Positions 1 through 9,782 are shown, counted from the stretch's first letter. The stretch is DNA of 60,042 nt from an uncultured Pelagibacteraceae bacterium (GCA_902588835.1 CACIQQ010000008.1:1-60042); one strand, 5' to 3'. Numbers and translations: made by a program. The notes: generated by a model from the sequence alone, not told the origin.

Positions 1-2
1 CT

Positions 3-371
3 TCTCATCCTCAGTATGAAAAAGCCAAACCTTGGATGAATAGATACTATTTAATTTTTAGACATAGACCTAAGTGGTTTCCTTTTAATATTCTAATACA
101 TGAAATGTTAGATGATGATCACGGGGAGGGTGTACATAATCATCCATTCCCATTTATGACAATAATTCTCAGGGATGGATATTTTGAAACTCTCAAAAGC
201 GGAAGATACTGGAGACCGGCAGGTTATATTGGTTTTAGATCTGCAAACACGCATCATAGAATTGATATTAAATCAGGAACGAAACCTCTAACTATATTCA
301 TAGCAGGACCATATGGATTAAGGAAAGGACCAAGATCAGAGTATGGAATTGATTTTAAAACTAAAAAATGA
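3..371 (+). CDS. Cupin-like protein, 5' end cut by window edge
   Basis: The reading frame is open to the left edge, so the first visible ATG (position 36) is probably internal and the real start lies outside. The visible part has a histidine-rich metal-site-like motif (HNHPF) followed by a beta-rich stretch and a second THH motif about 40 residues later, as in small single-domain cupins that bind a metal. The substrate cannot be told from the sequence. Its stop overlaps the next gene by 4 nt (ATGA), so the two are probably translated from one message. Confidence 0.6.
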   Translation, partial: SHPQYEKAKPWMNRYYLIFRHRPKWFPFNILIHEMLDDDHGEGVHNHPFPFMTIILRDGYFETLKSGRYWRPAGYIGFRSANTHHRIDIKSGTKPLTIFIAGPYGLRKGPRSEYGIDFKTKK

Positions 372-787
372 AGCAAAAGTTTTTTGAATTAAGACTCAAA
401 ACAAACGGACAAAAATTATACAATTTTACAGATCAAACCATAAATTGGATTAGGGAAAATTCATTTAATGATGGAATTTTAAATTTAAGTATTCAACATA
501 CGAGTGCCTCTTTAATTGTTCAAGAAAATGCTGATCCTGATGTACAAACAGACTTATTAAATTATTTTAATAGACTAGTTCCTATGGATGAAAAATCTTA
601 TATTCATAAATCAGAAGGCAAGGATGATATGCCCGCACATATTAAATCTGCTTTAACTAATAATCAAATTTCTCTAAGTATTAAAAAAAAGGAACTGTTG
701 TTAGGCACATGGCAAGGAATTTATTTGTTTGAACATAGAATTGAGAGCCAAGTAAGAAAAATTGTTCACCATTTTATAGGTGATTAG
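368..787 (+). CDS. YjbQ/UPF0047 family protein
   Basis: A 139-aa protein with the full family signature: HTSASL at residues 44-49, DDMPAHIK at about 86-93 and LLGTWQGIYLFEHR at 111-124. Family members are small cytoplasmic trimers, often called secondary thiamine-phosphate synthase because of a weak activity of E. coli YjbQ; the true role is unsettled. Length is normal for the family. It overlaps the preceding cupin-like gene by 4 nt, so translation is probably coupled. It converges on the next gene with a 4-nt overlap at the 3' ends. Confidence 0.9.
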   Translation: MKQKFFELRLKTNGQKLYNFTDQTINWIRENSFNDGILNLSIQHTSASLIVQENADPDVQTDLLNYFNRLVPMDEKSYIHKSEGKDDMPAHIKSALTNNQISLSIKKKELLLGTWQGIYLFEHRIESQVRKIVHHFIGD

Positions 788-1230
788 ATGTGAGGATTAT
801 ATGCCCATTGTAAAATTGCTTGCCTTTGTCTTCTTCTGCAAGTTAAATTCCCTTTTTCACAATTTTTCTCAATGGCAGTCACGTGTCTTCTAAAATTCTT
901 CCATCTTTTAATTTGAGTTATATCTACCTTTGGTATTCTTCTACCCATTGAGTATCTACAGTACCATTGGAACCAGCCCAATGGATCTTCCTTGAATATC
1001 CAACCTTTCTCAATCCAATGTTCTCTCGAAAGCCCTGCCTTAACTTTAAATCTATTAATATTTACATCAAAAGTTTTACTTAACTTAGCTTTCACAAACC
1101 AACTTTTTGGATACTCTTTAATGTTATTTCCAAAGTAAGATCCACCAAAAACCCCAAGCTCAAGCATTTTTTTTGGGGAAAGTTCTGGTTTAAATAATTT
1201 GTAAACTTCTGTGTCACTTAGTTTTTTCAT
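784..1230 (-). CDS. Conserved hypothetical protein (148 aa)
   Basis: I do not recognise a named domain. The protein is basic and soluble, with no signal peptide or membrane segment. Its middle is rich in Trp and Tyr (a run around EHWIEKGW and WFQWYCRYSMGRR, residues about 77-105), and the C-terminus is Arg/Gln-rich (CRRRQRQAILQWA). The Trp-rich core suggests a conserved fold rather than a spurious frame. It lies 4 nt downstream of the diaminopropionate ammonia-lyase-like gene on the same strand and is probably co-transcribed with it. Function unknown. Confidence 0.7.
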   Translation of the reverse strand: MKKLSDTEVYKLFKPELSPKKMLELGVFGGSYFGNNIKEYPKSWFVKAKLSKTFDVNINRFKVKAGLSREHWIEKGWIFKEDPLGWFQWYCRYSMGRRIPKVDITQIKRWKNFRRHVTAIEKNCEKGNLTCRRRQRQAILQWAYNPHI

Positions 1231-1234
1231 ATAT

Positions 1235-2371
1235 TTAGATCAATTTTTTTCCTTCATTTAATAACTTCTGGTAAAGTTCTACATCTGCAGAGCCCTCACA
1301 ACCAATTAATAATATATTTGAATTTTCATTTATATCTAGTGTACTCTTTGTTTTTTTATTATTACAACATGAAATTAAACTTGTGATCCCTGGTGTTGAA
1401 CATTCACCTCCTACTATTGAAATATCACTTAACACTTTATCTGCTAACATTGCTACAGTCTGTGAGACAAATTTATCTGAAACACTGACACAATTATTTA
1501 CAGAATTTTTTAATATTTGCCATGGGACTAATGATACATCTCCACATGACATACCACCCATTATACTTTCTTTTTTAATATCTACACTTGTAGGGGTTTT
1601 ATTTTCAATACTCTGCATTACACAATTTGCATTTTCAGGTTCAACAATAATAATCTTTGGCACTTTTTTGAAATAATGAGCTATACCAGCTACTAAACCT
1701 GCTGCCATTCCTCCAACACCAGCCTGTAAAAAAATATGTGTGACATATTCATTGGTTTGAACTGAAACTTCTTTTATCATTGTCGAATATCCGGCCATTG
1801 TAAGTTTTGGAACTAGTTCATAGTCTGGCCATGCTACATCTTGAATAATTTCCCATTTATTTTTTTTTGATTCTTCCTTACAAACACTAAGAGAATTCTC
1901 ATAATTTCCTTTAACTCTGATTACCTCAGCGTTCAAATTCCTCATTTCTTCAGCTCTTGTTTCGCTTACATTCTCACTAATAAAAATTTTACAATTCAAT
2001 CCCAAATTTTTTGCCCCCCAAGCAACTGATTTGCCATGATTTCCTGCTGTAGCTGTTGAAACTGTAATATCTTTTCTCCCTTTAGTTATTTTTTCCACCG
2101 CATAGGCACCACCAAGGGCCTTAAAAGATTTAAGACCAAATCTTTTTGACTCATCTTTATAAAATATATTTTTTAACTCTAATTCTTTAGAAAGTTTATT
2201 TAAACTTTCTAAAGGGGTAGGTTGATATTTTTGCCATTTTGAAATTGTTTTATAAGCATCTTCTAATAAATCGCTATTTAAGATTTTTAATATTTTTGAA
2301 CGATCAAATTCAAAATTTTCATTATTAATAAACTTTGTAAATTTTTGATTCAGGTATAGGTTTTTCTGCAT
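1235..2371 (-). CDS. Diaminopropionate ammonia-lyase-like PLP enzyme
   Basis: A fold-type II PLP enzyme of 378 aa. The lysine expected to bind PLP is in SFKALGG (about residue 84), preceded by KDESKRFGL, which is characteristic of diaminopropionate ammonia-lyases rather than ordinary threonine deaminases. The block QDVAWPDYELVPKLTMAGY also matches that subgroup, and a glycine-rich phosphate-binding loop (GVGGMAAGL) follows. Family members remove ammonia from 2,3-diaminopropionate to give pyruvate, and some act on serine or threonine. It is divergent from the gpsA-like gene. The exact substrate here is inferred. Confidence 0.8.
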   Translation of the reverse strand: MQKNLYLNQKFTKFINNENFEFDRSKILKILNSDLLEDAYKTISKWQKYQPTPLESLNKLSKELELKNIFYKDESKRFGLKSFKALGGAYAVEKITKGRKDITVSTATAGNHGKSVAWGAKNLGLNCKIFISENVSETRAEEMRNLNAEVIRVKGNYENSLSVCKEESKKNKWEIIQDVAWPDYELVPKLTMAGYSTMIKEVSVQTNEYVTHIFLQAGVGGMAAGLVAGIAHYFKKVPKIIIVEPENANCVMQSIENKTPTSVDIKKESIMGGMSCGDVSLVPWQILKNSVNNCVSVSDKFVSQTVAMLADKVLSDISIVGGECSTPGITSLISCCNNKKTKSTLDINENSNILLIGCEGSADVELYQKLLNEGKKLI

Positions 2372-2450
2372 TTGTTTAAATAGTAAGAAATTATAAGGTA
2401 ACTCTTAGGCTAGACTAAATCAAATAATTAGTGCATAGAGATTATCATAT

Positions 2451-3467
2451 ATGTCTAAAATTATTATAATTGGTGCTGGCGCAATGGGCTCAGCTTTCAC
2501 GATCCCTTGTATTGAAAATGGCAATGATGTTACCCTAATTGGTACTCACCTTGAAAATAATTTAATTGATGAAATATCGAAATCAACTCATCCTGCATTA
2601 AAAGTAGCCTTGCCCAAAAAACTCAAACTTGAAAAATTTGAAAAAATTAAGGATTATTCAGATGTTGATTTAATTGTATGCGCGGTAAGCTCTCTAGGAG
2701 TTGATTGGTTTATTGACCAAATTTCTAAAATGGGAAGAAAGAAACTTAATATAGTTTTATTAACCAAGGGTTTATGTATCGAAGCAGGGAAATTAACAAC
2801 AATTTCTTACAAGATTAAAAATGAACTTAAAAAAAATGGTTTTGATGATGTCGTAGTATCAGCAATTAAAGGACCTTGTCTTGCAGCTGGGTTAGCAAAT
2901 AAGATGAGGACAGGCACAGTAATTGCTAGTGAAAACAAAGATACAGCAAAATTAATACAGAAAATCATAACAACTGAATATTATTCGACGGAGATATCAG
3001 AAGATGTAAAAGGAGTAGAATTTTGTGGTGCAATTAAAAATATCTATTCTATGTTAATTGGAGCTTCAGAGGGTTTAAGCAACCCAAGCGCACCTGAAAG
3101 TATAAAATCAAAATACTTTTTGAATACCTCAGCATCTTTAATTCATCGCTCAATTTCTGAGATGGTAAAATTTATCAAATACTTTGGTGGTAGTGAAATA
3201 ACAGTTTATGGGCTTGCAGGTTTGGGAGATTTATATGTAAGTGCAATAGGTGGGAGAAATAGTCAAATGGGGAAATATTTAGGACAAGGAACTTTATATA
3301 AAGATGCAAAAGAAAAATTTATGAAAGATATTACTGTTGAAGGCGCACAATTAGCACTTGAAATTGGTCCAATTCTTTTAAAGGAACTTAAAAAAAATGA
3401 ATTTCCTTTAATGTTCAACATACTTGAGACTATCTGCAATAATAAGAAATTAAGTATTAATTGGTAA
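2451..3467 (+). CDS. gpsA: NAD(P)-dependent glycerol-3-phosphate dehydrogenase-like
   Basis: A 338-aa protein starting with a Rossmann nucleotide-binding motif (GAGAMGSAF, residues 8-16). It carries the GpsA-type internal blocks KGPCLAAGLA and GVEFCGAIKNIYSM, whose lysine is the expected catalytic residue, and GLAGLGDLYVS in the C-terminal helical domain. GpsA reduces dihydroxyacetone phosphate to glycerol-3-phosphate for phospholipid synthesis. The sequence is fairly divergent in the C-terminal part, so a related 2-hydroxy-acid or polyol-phosphate substrate is possible. It ends 1 nt before the convergent fhs gene. Confidence 0.8.
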   Translation: MSKIIIIGAGAMGSAFTIPCIENGNDVTLIGTHLENNLIDEISKSTHPALKVALPKKLKLEKFEKIKDYSDVDLIVCAVSSLGVDWFIDQISKMGRKKLNIVLLTKGLCIEAGKLTTISYKIKNELKKNGFDDVVVSAIKGPCLAAGLANKMRTGTVIASENKDTAKLIQKIITTEYYSTEISEDVKGVEFCGAIKNIYSMLIGASEGLSNPSAPESIKSKYFLNTSASLIHRSISEMVKFIKYFGGSEITVYGLAGLGDLYVSAIGGRNSQMGKYLGQGTLYKDAKEKFMKDITVEGAQLALEIGPILLKELKKNEFPLMFNILETICNNKKLSINW

Positions 3468-3468
3468 A

Positions 3469-5157
3469 CTAAAAAAGTCCTTCAACTTCACCTTTTTTAT
3501 TTAGCTTAATATTATTAGCCGCAGGAACTTTGGGTAGACCAGGCATTGTCATAATAGATCCACAAACAACCACAATAAACTCAGCTCCAGATGATAATCT
3601 CACTTCTCTTATTGGAATTTCATGATTTGATGGAGCTCCTTTTAACTTAGGATCTGTTGAAAAACTATATTGGGTTTTAGCTATACAAACAGGTAAACTT
3701 TTGTAGCCGTTATTCTCAAAAACTTTTAGTTGATCTTTTACATCTTCATTTGCAGTAATTCCGTTACCTCTATAAATTTCTTTAACGATTTTTTCAATTT
3801 TATCCCAAAGATTTAAATTATCTTCATACAAAAACTTGAAATTATTTTTTTTTGACTCTTTACAAGTTTTGACAACTTTTTTGGCTAGATCAGTCGTTCC
3901 TTTGCCTCCCATCGCCCAGTGTTTACATTCACTAACCTGGATTTTCATATCTTTACAAAAATTAAGAACAACATTTATTTCTTTTTTTGTATCTAAGGCA
4001 AAATGGTTAATCGCTACGATTGGTTCTAGTCCAAATTTTTTAATATTTAAAATATGTCTTTCTAAATTGACTAAACCTTTTATCAAAGAGTTGGTATCTT
4101 CTTTTTTAAGATTTTCTTTTTCTACACCTCCATGCATCTTTAATGCTCTTATAGTTGCAACAATTACAACACAGCTAGGTTTTAATCCAGCCTTTCTACA
4201 TTTAATATCTAAAAATTTTTCAGCACCTAGATCTGCGCCAAATCCTGCCTCAGTTACAACGTAGTCTGATAGCTTAAGAGCTGCTGTTGTAGCAATTACA
4301 GAATTACAGCCATGAGCAATATTAGCAAATGGACCTCCATGAATAATAGCTGGGTTATGTTCTAAACTTTGAGTAACATTAGGTCTTATTGCTTCTTTTA
4401 AAAGAACGGTCATTGGCCCATGGGCATTTAAATCTTTTGCAAAAATTGCCTTTCCTTCTTTATTATAAGCAATAGTTATATTTCCAACTTTTTTTTCTAA
4501 ATCGTTTAAGTCTTTAGCCAAACAAAAAATAGCCATGACTTCTGAGGCAACAGTTATATCAAAACCATCTACTCTTTTATAATCCTTTGCAACACCACTA
4601 GTATTTATATCAATAAATCTCAAAGCACGGTCGTTCATATCCATTACTCTTTTCCAAACTATTCTTTTTTCATCGATATTTAGTTTGTTTCCCCAGTAGA
4701 TATGATTGTCAATCATTGCCGATAGCAAATTGTGTGCTGATGTGATTGCATGAAAGTCTCCAGTGAAATGAAGATTTATTTGTTCCATAGGTACAACTTG
4801 AGCATACCCACCGCCAGCTGCTCCTCCCTTCATACCAAAAGAAGGGCCAAGACTAGGTTCTCTGAGACAAACAATTGATTTCTTTCCAATTTTATTTAAA
4901 CCGTCATTTAAACCAACAGAGGTAGTAGTTTTACCTTCGCCAGCTGGAGTTGGAGTAATGGCTGTAACAAGAATAAGATGACCATCTTTTTTCTTCTTAA
5001 GTTTATTTAAAAAATTAAAATTTATTTTTGCTATATGTCTTCCCATAGGACTAAAGGCACCTGGGTTATCGGGAACATTTATTTTTTTTAAAATTTTTGA
5101 AATTGGTTTAAGTTTACAGCTTCTTGCTATTTCAATGTCAGATTTAAATTTTTTCAT
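3469..5157 (-). CDS. fhs: Formate-tetrahydrofolate ligase
   Basis: A 562-aa protein of the normal family length. It has the ATP-binding loop [15 protein letters not shown] (about residues 68-82) and the glycine-rich block [18 protein letters not shown], followed by the very conserved [16 protein letters not shown]. The enzyme joins formate to THF with ATP to make 10-formyl-THF, or runs in reverse to conserve ATP during C1 oxidation. In SAR11 it fits with the methyl-oxidising genes elsewhere in this window. It is divergently transcribed from the gene at 5254, with a 96-nt shared intergenic region. Confidence 0.97.
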   Translation of the reverse strand: MKKFKSDIEIARSCKLKPISKILKKINVPDNPGAFSPMGRHIAKINFNFLNKLKKKKDGHLILVTAITPTPAGEGKTTTSVGLNDGLNKIGKKSIVCLREPSLGPSFGMKGGAAGGGYAQVVPMEQINLHFTGDFHAITSAHNLLSAMIDNHIYWGNKLNIDEKRIVWKRVMDMNDRALRFIDINTSGVAKDYKRVDGFDITVASEVMAIFCLAKDLNDLEKKVGNITIAYNKEGKAIFAKDLNAHGPMTVLLKEAIRPNVTQSLEHNPAIIHGGPFANIAHGCNSVIATTAALKLSDYVVTEAGFGADLGAEKFLDIKCRKAGLKPSCVVIVATIRALKMHGGVEKENLKKEDTNSLIKGLVNLERHILNIKKFGLEPIVAINHFALDTKKEINVVLNFCKDMKIQVSECKHWAMGGKGTTDLAKKVVKTCKESKKNNFKFLYEDNLNLWDKIEKIVKEIYRGNGITANEDVKDQLKVFENNGYKSLPVCIAKTQYSFSTDPKLKGAPSNHEIPIREVRLSSGAEFIVVVCGSIMTMPGLPKVPAANNIKLNKKGEVEGLF

Positions 5158-5253
5158 TTGTGTCGTTTTTTTAGGGTGTTTATACTTTATTTGTTCACTT
5201 TAAAAGAAATAAATTACGATGGACATTTAATAACATAATACATATCTTTAAGC

Positions 5254-6363
5254 ATGAAAAAAAATTTCAGATTTTTCGATAATAGACAAAAATATCTTCT
5301 ATTCGTAACTACCACTAATGAAAAAAACAAAATTGCTGATGCATTAAAACCGATTGTTCAAAATTTGAAACCTAAAAACCCCGCTTTAAAAATTTTTGAT
5401 GCTGGAATGGGAGATGGATCTTTATTAATGAACGTAATGAGACAATGCCATCAAAAAATGCCTAATATACCTCTACTTGTTTCAACTAAAGAAATAAGCA
5501 TGGAAGATGTAAGATTAGGTCTAGAAAAATTACCTGATAGATTTGCTGAGCACAAAAATACTGTTTTTGTAATTTCAAATTTAAATTATGTGGAGTCTAC
5601 GTCTTTAAAATCAAAAAATATTAAGAAACAAAAAAAGATGAATTGGAAAGTTGTAAAGTTAAAAGGAAATTCTTCTTTAGACTTTTCAAATCAATTGAGA
5701 AAACTTAATCAGGAATTTTTAGCTAAAAAATGGCAAGTGGAAACAAATCCAAAAACAGGAACATCAACTTACAAAGAACCATCTGTAATTGTAATCTACA
5801 GAAAAGATAGAGAATTTGTCTTGCAAGATGTAATACCAAAAAAAAACAATGGAAAAACTGATTATGATTTAATTATTGCATCTCAACCATATAGATCAAG
5901 AGTTACAGCAGAGAAGAAGGTAAAATACGTGATTGAACCCATGATCAAATCCTTATCAAAGAAAGGAAAGCTGGTTGTAGTACATGCTTGTGGCGGAGAT
6001 CCAGCAAACAAAATAGTTAAAAAAATATGGCCTAAAGAAAATCCATTTCCATATTTGTACTCATCAATTGAAAAATATATTAAATCTAAAACAGATAAAT
6101 CTTTTTTGAAAACATTAAAATTTCATAAAGTAAAAAAAATTAGCTATGTTTTAAGAGCACTACCCAATGAAATAAGTGGTGGAATAGCAACGTCATTAAT
6201 ATTTTCCGCATGGAATGCCGCAGTTTACGTTAATCAAATATCTGAAGAACAAATAATGAAAGCAGAAAAACATAAGAACTATCAAAAAGTTGTACAAAAT
6301 ATTGTAAATAAATATAAAGGATTACACTTTAAAAACGAATTATTTGTTATAGAAAAAAAATAA
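5254..6363 (+). CDS. Methyltransferase-like (Rossmann) protein of unknown function
   Basis: A 369-aa protein with a motif-I-like loop (IFDAGMGDGSLL, about residues 47-58) of class I SAM-binding folds. About 160 residues later comes DLIIASQPYRSR, positioned like the catalytic N/D-P-P-Y motif of amino-methyltransferases but with Gln before Pro-Tyr. A segment KGKLVVVHACGGDP follows. A lysine-rich insertion lies between the halves. No signal or membrane segment is seen. I do not recognise the substrate. Its own promoter probably sits in the 96-nt gap shared with fhs. Confidence 0.6.
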   Translation: MKKNFRFFDNRQKYLLFVTTTNEKNKIADALKPIVQNLKPKNPALKIFDAGMGDGSLLMNVMRQCHQKMPNIPLLVSTKEISMEDVRLGLEKLPDRFAEHKNTVFVISNLNYVESTSLKSKNIKKQKKMNWKVVKLKGNSSLDFSNQLRKLNQEFLAKKWQVETNPKTGTSTYKEPSVIVIYRKDREFVLQDVIPKKNNGKTDYDLIIASQPYRSRVTAEKKVKYVIEPMIKSLSKKGKLVVVHACGGDPANKIVKKIWPKENPFPYLYSSIEKYIKSKTDKSFLKTLKFHKVKKISYVLRALPNEISGGIATSLIFSAWNAAVYVNQISEEQIMKAEKHKNYQKVVQNIVNKYKGLHFKNELFVIEKK

Positions 6364-6474
6364 CTCTATTATTTCAACCGCTGTTTGTAATTGATACTTT
6401 TTTTGATACTCAAATTGATCACCAATTTAAATTTTAATTTGTTGTGAAAATTTTCATAAACTGTAAGAGAAGCA

Positions 6475-6684
6475 ATGTTTAAAAAAACATTATTTCTGAT
6501 CAGTTTGTTTTTAGTGCTCACTGGTTGTTACCAATCAACCGCGTCTTTAATTGGCCCGACAGTTACATTAGGCACATCAGGAAATATAGTTCAATCTGCA
6601 ATTTCTTATTCCGTAAATGAGACAGTGAAAAAAGCAACCGGTGAATACCCCACAGAACACATAAAAAAAAGATTTAAAAATTAA
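6475..6684 (+). CDS. Small lipoprotein (69 aa)
   Basis: The N-terminus is a clear lipoprotein signal: MFKK, a hydrophobic stretch, and a lipobox LTGC with Cys18. After cleavage and lipidation about 50 residues remain, Ser/Thr-rich with no known domain, probably anchored in a membrane facing the periplasm. A purine-rich stretch (agagaag) lies just before the ATG. It is preceded by 111 nt without a gene and ends 4 nt before the convergent GNAT gene. Function unknown. Confidence 0.75.
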   Translation: MFKKTLFLISLFLVLTGCYQSTASLIGPTVTLGTSGNIVQSAISYSVNETVKKATGEYPTEHIKKRFKN

Positions 6685-6688
6685 AAAA

Positions 6689-7144
6689 TCAAACTTTTAT
6701 TTTCATATAACATGAATTTGGATCATTCTTATAATGTCCAAATGGATCACACTCTTCAAAGCCACAAGACATAAATAGTTTTCTTGCAGGCTCAAAAAAT
6801 TTACCTGACCCAGTCTCAATAAAAATATTTTTCAAACCAATATCTCTAGACTTTGATATTAAAATAGAAATAATTTTTTTACCAAAACCTTTTTCTCTAA
6901 ATTTATCATGCACTCTAATAGATTTGAACTCACCATAATTTTGACTGAGAACTTTTATTGCTCCACATCCAATAAGGTCTTCATTATCCCAAATGCTCCA
7001 AAATTTTATTGTTTTATCTTTAAGTCCATCTATATCGAGGACATGAGTACTACCCGCTGGGGAGACAGATCTTAATTCAACAAAGTGTTTTTTTAAAAGT
7101 TCATTCACTTTCAAATCATCAAAATTATTTTCAATAGTTTTCAT
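6689..7144 (-). CDS. GNAT-family N-acetyltransferase
   Basis: A 151-aa protein with the GNAT core: strand beta-4 (SIRVHDKFR) leading into the acetyl-CoA pyrophosphate loop FREKGFGKK (about residues 82-90). The helix IISILISKSRDIGL and the strand NIFIETG follow. The late block FEECDPFGHYKNDPNSCYMKI is shared with small amino-acid or PhnO-like acetyltransferases. It likely transfers an acetyl group from acetyl-CoA to an amine, but the acceptor is unknown. It lies 6 nt downstream of the metallo-hydrolase gene, suggesting one transcript. Confidence 0.85.
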   Translation of the reverse strand: MKTIENNFDDLKVNELLKKHFVELRSVSPAGSTHVLDIDGLKDKTIKFWSIWDNEDLIGCGAIKVLSQNYGEFKSIRVHDKFREKGFGKKIISILISKSRDIGLKNIFIETGSGKFFEPARKLFMSCGFEECDPFGHYKNDPNSCYMKIKV

Positions 7145-7150
7145 TGGTAT

Positions 7151-8194
7151 CTATAAAATATCATCTAAATTTTTGAATTCTCCAATTTTAAAAATAATAG
7201 CTTCGTCATTTTTAAAACCATATTTTTTTGCATTTTCTAAAAATCTTTTCCGTGGCTCCATTATAGGTTCTAATGATAAAACAAAAGTTCCCCAATGCAT
7301 TCCAATAACTTTTTTACTGCCCAAATCCTTGGCGATCTGCAGTGCTTCTTCAGGATTTGTGTGATATATAGACTTTTCAAACATAGGTTTAAAATTATAA
7401 GCACCAATATTAATAATGGTAAGATCAATTGGTCCAAATTTTTTACCTATTTCTTTATAAATATTTCCATAACCAGTGTCGCAAGCAAACAAAATTTTCT
7501 TATCTCTATATTCAATTAAAAAACTACCCCAAAGAGTTTTATTAGTATCTGTTAAACTTCTTTTTGACCAATGAACAGCAGGTAGCATGGTTATTTTTAA
7601 ATCATTCTTTTCTATAGTTTGATACCAGTCAATTTCTTTTACATCTTTATAATTATTTTTTGTAAAATATTTTCCAAGTTTAAGAGGAACAATTACTTTT
7701 GCATCTTTGTAGGGAAATTTTCTAATCGTACCCATGTCTTGATGATCATAGTGATTATGTGTCAGCAAAAATAAATCGATTTTTGGAATTTCATTTAAAC
7801 TCAAAGCTGGCTCAACATATCTTTTAGGTCCAAAAATTAACGGTCCTGCATTTTTCGAAAAAACTGGATCTGTTATAATAGTTGTTTTGCCAAGTTTAAT
7901 TAAAAAGGTTGCATGGCCAACCCAGCCAATATAATCACCATCTTGTTTCGAAATTAAACTTTCTAAAACATCCTCTTTTTTCAAAACATGGTCTTCTGGA
8001 ACTGAAATATCTAATTTTTTCTTCTCTTTATTAAAGGTAGAGTATGAAAATTTTATATTATCGCCTCTTATTGGTGAGCCTTCAGGGTTTCTAAAGGTAT
8101 TGTCTGGCAAATGGTGATAGGGCTTTTTATCCATAGAATTTATATTCGAAAACATAAAACAGCAGAAAATTAAAACTACAAGATTTTTAATCAT
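7151..8194 (-). CDS. Metallo-beta-lactamase-fold hydrolase, NAPE-PLD/UlaG type, exported
   Basis: A 347-aa protein with an N-terminal hydrophobic signal (about residues 1-20), so probably periplasmic. The metal site is THNHYDH (about 145-151), preceded by the substrate-domain motif WVGHATFLI (91-99) and followed by FACDTGYG and GMHWGTF, the usual later ligands. This arrangement matches the zinc hydrolases related to N-acyl-phosphatidylethanolamine phospholipase D. The substrate may be a phospholipid or a phosphodiester, but that is inference. Its start overlaps the purK stop by 8 nt. Confidence 0.88.
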   Translation of the reverse strand: MIKNLVVLIFCCFMFSNINSMDKKPYHHLPDNTFRNPEGSPIRGDNIKFSYSTFNKEKKKLDISVPEDHVLKKEDVLESLISKQDGDYIGWVGHATFLIKLGKTTIITDPVFSKNAGPLIFGPKRYVEPALSLNEIPKIDLFLLTHNHYDHQDMGTIRKFPYKDAKVIVPLKLGKYFTKNNYKDVKEIDWYQTIEKNDLKITMLPAVHWSKRSLTDTNKTLWGSFLIEYRDKKILFACDTGYGNIYKEIGKKFGPIDLTIINIGAYNFKPMFEKSIYHTNPEEALQIAKDLGSKKVIGMHWGTFVLSLEPIMEPRKRFLENAKKYGFKNDEAIIFKIGEFKNLDDIL

Positions 8195-9242
8195 TGATCT
8201 TATTGATTTCTGTAAAATGTCCCATTTTTCTTTTTTCTTTAATTTCCTTTTTTAAATAATCGAAAAAAAATTCGTTATCTTGAAATTTTTTCCCTTTATA
8301 TTTGGTTATTTCATTACCTAGAATATTTGTCATTTTCGCATTGTAAAGTTTTAATGTTTTTACCTTTTTAAGACCACAAACTGCACGAACATGGTTTTCG
8401 AATTGACTGATATTGTGTGAGTTGATTGTCATGTGACCAGAATTATGTACTCTGGGTGCGATTTCATTTACTAACAAATTGTCTTTATCATCTATAAAAA
8501 ATTCAACACATAAAGTTCCTACATAATCCAACTTTTCACTAATTTTTTTTGCATATTCGATAGATTGAGAAAAATGTTCTTTGCTTATGCTAGCTGGAAT
8601 TTTTGAGACTTTTAATATTTGGTCTTCATGTTTATTTTCAAATGGTTCATAAATTTCATATTCATTTTTTTTAAATCTTGTGACTATTACAGAGATTTCT
8701 TTTTTTAAACTAACCATTTTTTCTAATATATAGTCGCTATTTTTAGAAAGGCTAATATTTTTACAGTCCTCAAGATTATTTAATTTAAATTGTCCCTTTC
8801 CGTCATAACCAAGAGTAGCTGTCTTCAACATCGCAGGTAAAAGATCGCCATTTGATATTAAATCATCTTTATTATTAATCTTTTTGTATTGTGTAGTTTT
8901 AATATTTTGATCATTTACAAAATTCTTCTCCAAAATTCTATTTTGAATAATCCTATTTATTTGAGGTTTTGGCAAAACTTCTTTTATCGAATTAAGTTTA
9001 TCCAAAATATCAAAAGGGATATTCTCAAATTCGAAAGTAATTTTGTCTACTTTTTTAGTGAAATAATTAATTTTTTCTTCATCGTTATAATTTGACAAAA
9101 TAAATTCATCAGAAAATTCTTTTGCGGGAGACATTGGGTCATCGCTCCATACAATTGTATAGACATCCAATTTTTTTGCTGCCATACAAAGCATACAACC
9201 TAATTGACCGCCACCCAAAATACCAAGATTAGTTTTCTTCAT
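8187..9242 (-). CDS. purK: N5-carboxyaminoimidazole ribonucleotide synthase
   Basis: A 351-aa ATP-grasp enzyme. It opens with GILGGGQLGCML, the PurK N-terminal signature, and has the ATP-grasp block ATLGYDGKGQF and the metal/carboxylate block FFIDDKDNLLVNEIAPRVHNSGH. It carboxylates AIR to N5-CAIR with ATP and bicarbonate in de novo purine synthesis. It lies 3 nt after purE and is co-transcribed with it, the usual purEK order. Confidence 0.97.
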   Translation of the reverse strand: MKKTNLGILGGGQLGCMLCMAAKKLDVYTIVWSDDPMSPAKEFSDEFILSNYNDEEKINYFTKKVDKITFEFENIPFDILDKLNSIKEVLPKPQINRIIQNRILEKNFVNDQNIKTTQYKKINNKDDLISNGDLLPAMLKTATLGYDGKGQFKLNNLEDCKNISLSKNSDYILEKMVSLKKEISVIVTRFKKNEYEIYEPFENKHEDQILKVSKIPASISKEHFSQSIEYAKKISEKLDYVGTLCVEFFIDDKDNLLVNEIAPRVHNSGHMTINSHNISQFENHVRAVCGLKKVKTLKLYNAKMTNILGNEITKYKGKKFQDNEFFFDYLKKEIKEKRKMGHFTEINKIND

Positions 9243-9245
9243 TAG

Positions 9246-9734
9246 TTATTTTGGTTTTTTTTTCACTGATTTTGTTTGTTTAATTCTTAATTTCAGCAAG
9301 GAATTTTTTATTTTTTTGTCAGTTATCCCAAGAATAGACGCAGCATATAGCGCAGCATTAATTGCACCATCTTTTCCTATTGCAACAGTACCAACGGGAA
9401 TACCTTTTGGCATTTGAACTATTGACAATAAACTATCAAGCCCTTTTAATTTTTTACTTTCAATTGGAACTCCAATGACTGGGACAGTTGTTAAAGAAGC
9501 AATCATGCCAGGTAAATGAGCAGATCCACCAGCCCCAGCAATTATGACTGAATAACTTTTCTCTGATTTTTTTGCAAAATCATAAAGTCTTTTTGGTGTT
9601 CTGTGCGCTGATACAATTTTTAAATCAAAGCTAATTTTTAAACTCTTTAAAATTGTTACACAATCTTTCATCGTTGAGAAATCCGATTGACTACCCATTA
9701 CTATTGCGATTTTTTGATGCTTTTTAAGTTTCAT
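9246..9734 (-). CDS. purE: N5-carboxyaminoimidazole ribonucleotide mutase
   Basis: A 162-aa class I Pur[11 protein letters not shown] (about residues 13-22), SAHRTP (43-48, with the catalytic His) and [12 protein letters not shown] (66-77) form the active site that converts N5-CAIR to CAIR. The C-terminus is a short Lys-rich tail. It is the first gene of the purEK unit. Its start region faces the start of the M19-like gene on the opposite strand, leaving 48 nt for both promoters. Confidence 0.97.
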   Translation of the reverse strand: MKLKKHQKIAIVMGSQSDFSTMKDCVTILKSLKISFDLKIVSAHRTPKRLYDFAKKSEKSYSVIIAGAGGSAHLPGMIASLTTVPVIGVPIESKKLKGLDSLLSIVQMPKGIPVGTVAIGKDGAINAALYAASILGITDKKIKNSLLKLRIKQTKSVKKKPK

Positions 9735-9782
9735 TTATGTATTTATTACCAGAAATATAACAAGTATTATATAACTAAACTT

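Noticed and set aside
3836-4264. Long open frame antisense to fhs
   Set aside because: It lies wholly within fhs on the other strand, its translation is hydrophobic but without family motifs, and fhs is unmistakable. It is a coding shadow.
9687-9782. Upstream start of the M19-like gene
   Set aside because: It would extend into purE on the opposite strand and adds a non-homologous Tyr-rich segment. ATG 9783 is preferred.
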